28,829 nt of DNA. Source: a virus. Position numbers and translations under genes: made by a program. Below are positions 22,729 to 28,829 of the stretch, piece after piece. Position 1 is the first letter of the stretch. Each line of letters begins with the position of its first letter. A model generated the notes under the pieces. That model searched no databases and was not told where the DNA came from. It saw only the letters and a list, made by a program, of their open reading frames with translations. The DNA is taken from IMG/VR virus record IMGVR_UViG_3300020475_000516, positions 1 to 28,829 of that record; one strand, 5' to 3'.

Positions 22729-23379
22729 TTATTGTGCCATTGCTTCTTTCATTGCTTCTTCATCAGGGAAATCTCCACCGCCAGGTCCTTCTGGCACTTC
22801 ACCTCCTGGTGTAACTAGTGCTGATTCTGTATTTTGAGGCACTGATAAAAATATTCCTACTTTAGGTATAAAACTGTGTACAGCTTGAGTACCTTGTTTT
22901 CCTTTTCTCATTGTTTCTATCAAATCATTTTCTAATTGTATAGCTGCTCTTTCTTGTGCATATACTACTTGTTGCCAATAATCAGCTGAGTCTACATCCA
23001 ATCCGTCTACACTATATCCCCAAAATGTAACACCTTTTTCAATTATTTGAATTTTAGCTTGTTGATCTTCATTAGTAAATTCTGGCCATATATTAAAATT
23101 TAAAATTAATGGTGGTCCAGGTTGAGTAAACTCAATTGTAAGAGTAGGGGTTACTATTTGTGTTATATCAAAATTACCGTTTGCGTCTATTGGAACACCA
23201 GTATTTATAGTTCTAAATATAGTAGAAACACTATTGCAATTTAATAAGTTTAAATATTGAGGAGCTACTGTTTCTTCTGCTCTATTTACTAAATCCCACA
23301 GGTTTGCTAGTTCAGCATTTAAGTCAACTGCGAAATTGTTATTGAATTCCTCGACAAAATGTCCTTCGTGTTCTGGCAT
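22729..23379 (-). CDS. Hypothetical virion-type protein, 216 aa
   Basis: Starts MPEHEGHFVEEFNNNFAVDL, with a helix ELANLWDLVNRAEETVAPQY, then beta-rich segments (NFDITQIVTPTLTIEFTQPG) and a helical part ANLQ-like KIQIIEKGVTFWGYSVDG. The C-terminal half has helix WQQVVYAQERAAIQLENDLI and a Pro/Gly/Glu-rich tail. No catalytic motif or membrane segment is seen. It follows the presumed appendage genes and precedes a chaperonin, so it may be a minor virion protein. Confidence 0.7.
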   Translation of the reverse strand: MPEHEGHFVEEFNNNFAVDLNAELANLWDLVNRAEETVAPQYLNLLNCNSVSTIFRTINTGVPIDANGNFDITQIVTPTLTIEFTQPGPPLILNFNIWPEFTNEDQQAKIQIIEKGVTFWGYSVDGLDVDSADYWQQVVYAQERAAIQLENDLIETMRKGKQGTQAVHSFIPKVGIFLSVPQNTESALVTPGGEVPEGPGGGDFPDEEAMKEAMAQ

Positions 23380-23415
23380 ATCTTTAATTTTTAAGTTTTA
23401 ATTTTATATTTATAA

Positions 23416-23751
23416 TTATCCTAGCATTTCTTCACCTAGTCCACATGGTGTGTCTTCAGATGAAAAATCAGGTCCAGTTAAATCTGTGAAAAATAAACCA
23501 TTTTCTGCGCTTATTGGGTATAACCACGGATCTGAATCTGGAGCACAATTATATGGAAATTTCCAAAAAGGACTAGTTTGATAATTAGATCCATTAGGAT
23601 TTCCATCAGCTAAAATACCAAACATAGATCTAGCTTGGTTAACTAAAGCTTGTGCTTGAGTATTTGCAGCTAATATTTCTTCAGCGCTTGGTGCTGGTAA
23701 ACCTACTACCTGCTCTGCTTGATTATATATTTTTAAATATGTGTGTTTCAT
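23416..23751 (-). CDS. Hypothetical protein, 111 aa
   Basis: An N-terminal helix region KHTYLKIYNQAEQVVG, then APSAEEILAANTQAQALVNQ, followed by Pro/Asn/Asp-rich beta-type sequence (KFPYNCAPDSDPWLYPISAE) with two Cys residues, ending EEMLG. I recognise no family. The 36-nt gap to the next gene is plain A/T-rich with no obvious element. Probably a small virion-associated protein by context. Confidence 0.65.
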   Translation of the reverse strand: MKHTYLKIYNQAEQVVGLPAPSAEEILAANTQAQALVNQARSMFGILADGNPNGSNYQTSPFWKFPYNCAPDSDPWLYPISAENGLFFTDLTGPDFSSEDTPCGLGEEMLG

Positions 23752-23763
23752 TTTTATTTATTT

Positions 23764-25989
23764 TTAACTACAGTTACCTGTTAAATTTTGTTGTATTATT
23801 GGAGCAACTTCCCAACTATAAGGTGCACTCATACTTTGAGTCATACCTACACCTCTTATTCTATATGCATTTGGTACTGCTTGATCTTGAGGACCTTGAC
23901 TCCAATTTGTGGTAGTAGAATCCATACTTCCAGCACCAAAAGCTCTATGAGTAAACCCAGCAGCTAAAAGCTTTGGATCTGTTTCTTCTAATAATATTGG
24001 AATTGTTACTACATCAACAGCTGTATTTCTACTATCCCACGGTGGAGGACCACTTTCGTTTACATAATTTTCATTAGTCATTAAAGGTAGTAAACCAGAT
24101 GCGGTTGTAGTAGCAGGACTATATAATGTCCAATCAGTAGAATCTTTAGGTCCGTTATTTCTTTGCCATATTCTTACATTAGCACTTCTAAGTTCATTTA
24201 TAAAACCAAATATTTCTTCACCTTGTGGAATAATTCCTGCTTGTTGGAGTTTTACAAATGTATTTGTTACACCACCGGAACCACCATAATTCTGTCTAAA
24301 AGTTTGACCCCAAGTACTTCCTTGAATTCTCCATAATGGTCTCATGTTTATACCTTTTATAGTTATCCAAGCGTTACCACCTGATATACCCGAGTCTGGA
24401 GCTCCGTTTCTCCAAAATATTGGATTAGTATCTCCTATGTATGTACTATCTGGATTTGTTGTACCAGCTAATTTTGATTGTGAAAGAGTTTCATCTAATC
24501 TATATAAACCACCTTCAGCTGCGTCTACTACAGTAGGAACACCATTCATTATTAAAAATTCTGGATTTGGATCTCCCATGTCAAGATTATATGTTCCAGC
24601 TGGAATTGTTAAAACATTCATGTTAATACCTGAAATTCCTAGTTGTGGAATGAATATACCCTCGCCATGAACTATTTGATTTATGCTGAAAGGATACACA
24701 CTTGTTTTACCAAATGTAGGATTTATAACAGGTGTTGCATTGTAATCTGCTTCAGTAGGATTACCATCTTGACCACCTATAGAAATAATTGATGGAACAA
24801 CTATATCTTGAGCATAAGTATTTGTATCAACTTCATCACAAAAACGACTACCTATGTCATTTTCATATCCTGAAATTTGTGTTCCGTTGCCATTACTAGC
24901 AGTAGGCCAAGTAACACCAAGTCCAGTTTGTCTTATTCTAAAATCTGAGCTATTATAATAATCACCAGCGCTTAACGATACACCTGCAATATCTGGGGCG
25001 GTTGCTGTAGGCCAAACACCTCCTGTACCAATACCACAACACCCAGGATTACTAATAGCGTATGCTTGACCACCGTTAGGAGTAGCTAAAAGAGTTCCAA
25101 TCGATGGATCATTTGGATTCATCAGGTCTGGAGTATAAGAAGTTCTATCAGATGTAAAGATTTGTTGTATATTAGCTTCGCATATAGTATAACCACCTAT
25201 TGCTCCTCTAAAAACGTTAACTAATACACTTCCAGGATTACTAGCTATTGCATTTCTAAATGCAGCTGGTGATGAACCAGAACCTTCAGCAGCACATGGT
25301 TGATCACAACCAGCATCTGCTTGATTAGCGCATTGTTCAGCGGCTATCCATTGAAATAAAATATAATTACCGTCTATTAAAGGTTCTAAATTTAATGTTT
25401 TATCTGTTTCGTTCCAAATAGTTTTAAAAATATTTGTATGAACTGGCGGAGTGGCATTAATTGTTAAATCAGATGCAACAACACATTCTACTGAATCTGC
25501 AATTGCAGGAACAGCTTCACACGGATCATCTCCTTCAGGAACTAAATAAGCCATAACAGTAGGTAAAGAAGACTCTGCACTAAATACATAACCAGGCTTC
25601 AGCATTGGCGCATAATCATTTAATGTTATATCACTAGTAGCATGAACTACACCTGATAAAATAGAATTCATCCATTTCGTGAAAACATCTAAAATATCTA
25701 AATGAGTATCTCCAAATGAAATTTTTATATCTCCATTTACAAAATCAGTACTAGACAACGTATATAAATCTGTCTTATATCCTCCAGGTTGGCTAGGATC
25801 CTCTATACAAGTTTTAACATCTCCTTGCGTGTAATAATAGCTTTGATCTACTCGAGGTATTTCTAATGGAGTTGATCCCACTTGAAAATAAACTATATTT
25901 AGTGAATTTCCCTCTCTAAAGATATTTTTAATACTATCTAGTTGTATTGGTTTTAAAACACCATCAGGTTGTCTAATATATCCGTACAT
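23764..25989 (-). CDS. Large Cys-containing appendage/tail-type protein, 741 aa
   Basis: A 741-aa beta-rich protein beginning MYGYIRQPDGVLKPIQLDSI. It is rich in Gly, Thr, Asn and Pro with many Cys (for example GCDQPCAAEG and SNPGCCGIG), unusual for an intracellular protein and suited to disulfides or metal in an exposed virion protein. Near residue 250 it has SPAAFRNAIASNPGSVLVNV, the helix-(A/S)NPG motif shared with three other proteins here. The C-terminal half has GDPNPEFLIMNGVPTVV and ends SWEVAPIIQQNLTGNCS. It follows fibre-type genes and precedes small genes. A receptor-binding or fibre role is likely but unproven. No peptidase, lyase or glycosidase motif could be read. Confidence 0.7.
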   Translation of the reverse strand: MYGYIRQPDGVLKPIQLDSIKNIFREGNSLNIVYFQVGSTPLEIPRVDQSYYYTQGDVKTCIEDPSQPGGYKTDLYTLSSTDFVNGDIKISFGDTHLDILDVFTKWMNSILSGVVHATSDITLNDYAPMLKPGYVFSAESSLPTVMAYLVPEGDDPCEAVPAIADSVECVVASDLTINATPPVHTNIFKTIWNETDKTLNLEPLIDGNYILFQWIAAEQCANQADAGCDQPCAAEGSGSSPAAFRNAIASNPGSVLVNVFRGAIGGYTICEANIQQIFTSDRTSYTPDLMNPNDPSIGTLLATPNGGQAYAISNPGCCGIGTGGVWPTATAPDIAGVSLSAGDYYNSSDFRIRQTGLGVTWPTASNGNGTQISGYENDIGSRFCDEVDTNTYAQDIVVPSIISIGGQDGNPTEADYNATPVINPTFGKTSVYPFSINQIVHGEGIFIPQLGISGINMNVLTIPAGTYNLDMGDPNPEFLIMNGVPTVVDAAEGGLYRLDETLSQSKLAGTTNPDSTYIGDTNPIFWRNGAPDSGISGGNAWITIKGINMRPLWRIQGSTWGQTFRQNYGGSGGVTNTFVKLQQAGIIPQGEEIFGFINELRSANVRIWQRNNGPKDSTDWTLYSPATTTASGLLPLMTNENYVNESGPPPWDSRNTAVDVVTIPILLEETDPKLLAAGFTHRAFGAGSMDSTTTNWSQGPQDQAVPNAYRIRGVGMTQSMSAPYSWEVAPIIQQNLTGNCS

Positions 25990-25993
25990 ATTA

Positions 25994-26431
25994 TTATTTT
26001 TTAAAATTTAATGTTTTTATTCTTAAAATTCTACCGCCGTCTTTTAAATATTTTTCAAATTTATAATATAATTTGTTGTATTCATCTAAATAAATAAATT
26101 TAGCCCAAACATCAAGTATTATTATATCAAATTGTTTAGGGTTAAAATTATATTCATAAGCACAGCCTTGAATTACGTTCCAATCTTGCGATGGATCGTT
26201 ATATTTTTTTATTATTTCTGGGTATTTTTCTAAAATTGTAGTAGTTTTTACATTTCTAGACTGATTTCTTGGGCCGTAAGCGCTACCCATACCGACGTAT
26301 AAAACGTCTCCGTGAAAGTTTTCAATATCCCAATTTGATTTTTTAAAATATCTTTCACATATTTCATCCCACTTTTCACGATGATATGGTAGCTTGCTAC
26401 TACCACCATCTTCCCTTATATTATTACTCAT
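25994..26431 (-). CDS. Small SAM-dependent methyltransferase-like protein, 145 aa
   Basis: The middle resembles a class I Rossmann methyltransferase: motif I VLYVGMGSAYG (residues 43-53), an acidic strand end TTILEKYPEI (66-73), WNVIQGCAYEY (85-94), and FDIIILDVW (101-109) followed by a helix and KDGGRILRIK. It resembles the spermidine-synthase/methyltransferase fold in outline. At 145 residues it is short; a full domain usually has about 180-220, so the C-terminal strands are missing or condensed. It could methylate virion, host surface or small-molecule targets, or be an inactive fold. It sits between the large appendage protein (4-nt gap) and a small gene near the fibre genes. A truncated version of a longer ancestor is possible. 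Confidence 0.5.
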   Translation of the reverse strand: MSNNIREDGGSSKLPYHREKWDEICERYFKKSNWDIENFHGDVLYVGMGSAYGPRNQSRNVKTTTILEKYPEIIKKYNDPSQDWNVIQGCAYEYNFNPKQFDIIILDVWAKFIYLDEYNKLYYKFEKYLKDGGRILRIKTLNFKK

Positions 26432-26448
26432 TAAATTAAATTTTTACA

Positions 26449-26637
26449 CTATTTTGGCGCTTCGTTGTTTTCTATCATAGTTTTTAAAGCTAAAACAGCT
26501 TCTTCATCTGTTTGAAAAGCAGACGTTTTATAATATACAACTTCACTAGCATTTATATTTTTATTTTCATTACCAGAAACATTACATATTATAACATCTG
26601 GATCAAAAGATTCTTTTATTGTTACTTCTACTGCCAT
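26449..26637 (-). CDS. Small acidic hypothetical protein, 62 aa
   Basis: Begins MAVEVTIKESFDPDVIICNV, a beta-type strand, then SGNENKNINASEVVYYKTSA and a C-terminal helix QTDEEAVLALKTMIENNEAP. No known family is recognised. Its stop is 17 nt before the methyltransferase-like gene and its start is 2 nt after the fibre gene. Probably a small virion or assembly factor; this is context only. Confidence 0.65.
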   Translation of the reverse strand: MAVEVTIKESFDPDVIICNVSGNENKNINASEVVYYKTSAFQTDEEAVLALKTMIENNEAPK

Positions 26638-26639
26638 AA

Positions 26640-28109
26640 TTAACTCATTCTTATTTGTACTACACTTCCATTTCTGTATAATTCACCTAAACCTACCCCA
26701 CCTGCAGCTGCTGCTACATCATCTGCATAACTAGCAGAATTATATAAAGCTGGGTGATATACTCCTGATGTTGAGGCGGTAGGTGTATAATATTCTACAC
26801 TATTTTTTTTGTTTTCTGGACCTGCGCCTATAAATTCTCCAGTAGCTATAATAACTCTTGGTCCTGTAGTACCGCTTCTATTTGGACCTAATATAGACAT
26901 AGTTGTTCTAGTTCCAATAACAACAGTTTCGTTACCCCCGCCCAATGTCCAGCCATATGAACCGGTTATATCATTTGAAAATCCAATAGCAAGTCCTTTA
27001 TCAATATCTAATGAATTATCATATCCTATTGAAAGATTCATTAACCCGCCAGAGCTTACACCTCCAGTAAAACTAGATGAATTGTTTCTACCAAAAGTGT
27101 ACGTACCTGTTGTACCCATTGTGTTTTCTCTACCAATAGCTGCTCCAGTATTTCCTTCTAAACTATTTTGAGTTCCTAAAGCAATACTATAAGCTCCATT
27201 ATTAATTTGTGAATTTTGATGACCAATTTGAATATTTTGAGTTCCAGTAGTATCGTTTCCTTCTCCAATGTTTATTTGTCCATTACTTCCACTTGCTGTG
27301 CCAAAGCTATTTCCTATAAATACACCATCAGATCCTCCAGCTGCAGCAAGAGCGCTTACACCTAATACAATATTTGGAGTTGCTTCAGAATTTGTAGCAT
27401 CAAATATAGGTGCTGAGCTAGTTTCTTCTATAACGTTACCGCTAGCATCGACAGCTAAGTTGTATGTCGATGTCCCAGTTTTTGTACCTGAACCATAATC
27501 ACTGAATACTACATTTTCTCCTACTGTTAAATCTTCTCCTATACTTAAATTTGTACCAATAATAGCGTCGTTGGCTACATCTAAGTTTGCTAACGGTGAT
27601 GTTGTTCCTAAACCAACAAAACCAAAAGCATCTACAAATATATTCGTACCTAATGTACCTGAATCCGATGCATTTTGTATATGTAAGTCTTGACCAGATG
27701 GGTTAATAGTACTATCTGTTGTAAATATTCTAGCTCCTACTAATTCTGTACCTAAATCATCAACTCCTTTAAAATCTAAATTAACACTACCAGCACTAGG
27801 ACCTGCTCCATTTGGTTTTAAAACAAAATCAACTTCACTTTGTACGTCTGTAGTATTATCAAAAAGTTTACTATCACCAGCTATACTATTTGGACCATCA
27901 GTCCATTTCATTATATAATTAGTAGTTCCTGTACCACTCACTGTTCCTGCTGGTGGAGGACTAGGTGGTACTAAAGGTAGGATCTGATTAACTAAGTCAC
28001 CAAAAGATAATGACTTTGTTGGATTATTATCTTGATCCATTTTACTAATAATAAATCTATCATTAGTATCTAAAGATGTTATTTTAGGGTAAGAGTATAT
28101 TATTGCCAT
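26640..28109 (-). CDS. Tail-fibre candidate with YadA-like beta-roll repeats, 489 aa
   Basis: The N-terminus MAIIYSYPKITSLDTNDRFI matches the next upstream gene's start and may anchor the fibre to the virion. A proline hinge (PLVPPSPPPAG) follows near residue 50. Residues about 245-405 hold repeated short units with an I-x-x-G/A-I-G core, such as INIGEGN, IQIGHQN, IALGTQN, AIGREN, TFGRNN, SIGYDN and AIGFSN, mostly about 14-16 residues apart. This is the left-handed beta-roll pattern of YadA-type adhesin heads, which are trimeric. A phage fibre with this fold would bind the host surface. The C-terminal 80 residues are variable-looking. Repeat spacing was judged by eye. Confidence 0.6.
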   Translation of the reverse strand: MAIIYSYPKITSLDTNDRFIISKMDQDNNPTKSLSFGDLVNQILPLVPPSPPPAGTVSGTGTTNYIMKWTDGPNSIAGDSKLFDNTTDVQSEVDFVLKPNGAGPSAGSVNLDFKGVDDLGTELVGARIFTTDSTINPSGQDLHIQNASDSGTLGTNIFVDAFGFVGLGTTSPLANLDVANDAIIGTNLSIGEDLTVGENVVFSDYGSGTKTGTSTYNLAVDASGNVIEETSSAPIFDATNSEATPNIVLGVSALAAAGGSDGVFIGNSFGTASGSNGQINIGEGNDTTGTQNIQIGHQNSQINNGAYSIALGTQNSLEGNTGAAIGRENTMGTTGTYTFGRNNSSSFTGGVSSGGLMNLSIGYDNSLDIDKGLAIGFSNDITGSYGWTLGGGNETVVIGTRTTMSILGPNRSGTTGPRVIIATGEFIGAGPENKKNSVEYYTPTASTSGVYHPALYNSASYADDVAAAAGGVGLGELYRNGSVVQIRMS

Positions 28110-28126
28110 ATGCTGTCTTTATGCTA

Positions 28127-28396
28127 TTATATAACTATCATTACTATTCCAGCTACATTTAGTGGTGCCGCGCCAGTACCATCGGTTTGGTATAATTGAC
28201 CAGCAACTAAGCCCTGAGCTAAAGCGTCTGCATTGTCTACTGCTTTAGGAATACCTGCTACTCCTACTTCTACAACTTGTCTTATTGTAAAGTTCTTAGT
28301 AGGGTTTATATTTGACCCTTGTGTTTGTAGTTTTGTACCAACCACATAATCGTCTACGTCTGGCGTAGCTAAAGGGTATGAAGAAATTATTGCCAT
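28127..28396 (-). CDS. Short SYP-type N-terminal anchor protein, 89 aa
   Basis: I choose the ATG at 28394-28396 (MAIISSYPLATPDVDDYVVG) over an ATG seven codons upstream. It gives the same MAII-SYP start as the following fibre gene and follows a clean A-rich leader. The rest, KNFTIRQVVEVGVAGIPKAV, LAQGLVAGQLYQTDGTGAAP, then LNVAGIVMIV, resembles the N-terminal module of the fibre followed by a short stalk or a truncated fibre. It is likely the first gene of the leftward late transcript. It could be a paralogous short fibre or a remnant after duplication. Confidence 0.6.
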   Translation of the reverse strand: MAIISSYPLATPDVDDYVVGTKLQTQGSNINPTKNFTIRQVVEVGVAGIPKAVDNADALAQGLVAGQLYQTDGTGAAPLNVAGIVMIVI

Positions 28397-28501
28397 ATTT
28401 TTAGTTTTAGTGTACATAGAATATACTTACAGGAAAATAGGTAAATTTACTTTATTGCGTGTGATAGTTATATCTATTATATAATACCTTACTCCTATCT
28501 A

Positions 28502-28524
28502 GATATTATACGTAGTATAATATC
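28502..28524. promoter_or_regulatory. Perfect 10-bp inverted repeat, candidate operator
   Basis: GATATTATAC (28502-28511), spacer GTA, GTATAATATC (28515-28524): the arms are exact reverse complements. There is no T-run after it in either direction, so it does not fit an intrinsic terminator. Its near-palindromic form with a 3-bp spacer suits a dimeric repressor or activator site. It lies about 105 nt upstream of the first leftward gene. Confidence 0.5.
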
Positions 28525-28671
28525 ATTAAGGGAGAGAGCTTCTAAAAAAAAGCATAACATATTCAGAGACTTGGCGTTCCCCCCCTCTTATTTTTTCGCA
28601 TTTACCCTCGAAAATTCAACTTTTTTGCCCGGGTTCCACCAAAATAGCCACATTTTAATTTTTATATATAC

Positions 28672-28691
28672 AACTTTCATATTCGAAAGTT
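28672..28691. promoter_or_regulatory. 7-bp inverted repeat, possible operator or RNA hairpin
   Basis: AACTTTC (28672-28678) and GAAAGTT (28685-28691) are perfect arms around ATATTC. It lies about 38 nt before the possible rightward start at 28729, a position suited to controlling that gene. Confidence 0.4.
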
Positions 28692-28728
28692 AATACTAAG
28701 TTATATTGATAATATAATAAACAAAACA

Positions 28729-28829
28729 ATGCAATTAATAACTAATAAATATCAAACACAATTAATATCATCACTCATTATTAATAATTTACATTATAAC
28801 TTTATAATATTAAATAACAAATTAATATT
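28729..28829 (+). CDS. Possible divergent gene, N-terminal fragment only
   Basis: The only rightward candidate. ATG at 28729-28731 opens 33 codons to the window edge without a stop (MQLITNKYQTQLISSLIINN...). The leader AATAAACAAAACA is A-rich, like the starts of the supported genes. AT-rich DNA makes a chance open frame of this length quite possible, so support is weak. If real, it would mark the start of an early or regulatory module transcribed away from the late block. Confidence 0.25.
   Translation, partial: MQLITNKYQTQLISSLIINNLHYNFIILNNKLI

Larger units (their letters stand above)
28397..28728. promoter_or_regulatory. Non-coding region upstream of the late gene block
   Basis: About 330 bases with no gene I can support. 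It begins at the first leftward start codon and ends at a possible rightward one, so it could hold divergent promoters. It contains a 10-bp-arm inverted repeat (28502-28524), a 7-bp-arm repeat (28672-28691), short A/T palindromes (GTAAATTTAC at 28441-28450), and a GC-richer patch with seven consecutive C (28579-28585) and CCCGGG around 28628-28633. I cannot assign a promoter with the Bacteroidetes TAnnTTTG consensus by eye. Confidence 0.4.

Noticed and set aside
28397-28417. Upstream start codon for the first leftward gene
   Set aside because: The internal ATG at 28394-28396 gives the MAII-SYP start shared with the next gene and has a better leader.
28475-28486. TATTATATAATA palindrome
   Set aside because: A 12-bp palindrome of only A/T in such AT-rich DNA is likely by chance; not reported as an operator.
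28579-28585. C7 run as a definite cos/pac site
   Set aside because: There is no cohesive-end or terminase-binding evidence; kept only as a speculative finding.
1-28829. tRNA genes, CRISPR arrays, insertion sequences and integrase
   Set aside because: No cloverleaf, spaced direct-repeat array, transposase or integrase was recognised by reading; a tRNA scan could still find a divergent one.

Overview
This window looks like the late (virion) arm of a tailed, probably podovirus-like, double-stranded DNA phage. It is AT-rich. About 28.4 kb of minus-strand genes are packed head to tail with overlaps or gaps of a few bases. Almost no start codon has a Shine-Dalgarno sequence; leaders are A/T-rich (TTAAA-like, ending in AAAACATG or AATTATG), as in Bacteroidetes hosts. 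With the gene content, this suggests a phage of marine or other aquatic Flavobacteriia. The TerL, portal and capsid sizes and the gene order (terminase, portal, scaffold, capsid, ring proteins, nozzle/muzzle-like protein) recall the crAss-like lineage. That assignment is recollection plus inference, not a database match.

Layout in transcription order, right to left. (a) 28.4-28.8 kb: a non-coding region with two perfect inverted repeats, a C7 run in a GC-richer patch, and the possible start of a divergent rightward gene. (b) 28.4-22.4 kb: probable fibre/appendage and host-contact genes. They include a protein with a YadA-like beta-roll repeat, a large Cys-containing structural protein and a small SAM-methyltransferase-like protein. 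(c) 22.4-20.1 kb: groEL, groES and a winged-helix-like gene in an overlapping, translationally coupled set. (d) 20.1-16.8 kb: a run of small proteins, most carrying a short S-P-x-K tag, ending in a small HExxH metalloprotease-like gene. (e) 16.8-16.1 kb: a 58-aa CGC protein and a probable holin. (f) 16.1-13.7 kb: three structural-looking proteins. (g) 13.7-10.2 kb: small genes, a 201-aa protein that reads as two GroES folds in tandem, a possible TerS, and TerL. (h) 10.2-1 kb: portal, scaffold, major capsid protein, a 271-aa protein bracketed by RNA hairpins, two neck/ring proteins, and a large nozzle-like protein cut by the window edge.

How the genes may work together: packaging and procapsid genes sit next to each other. 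A phage-encoded chaperonin, with one canonical GroES and one candidate double GroES, is placed to help fold the virion proteins. The S-P-x-K proteins may be virion cargo or minor structural proteins handled by the adjacent HExxH protein. The tag family and the two-co-chaperonin arrangement are the most interesting unexplained features.
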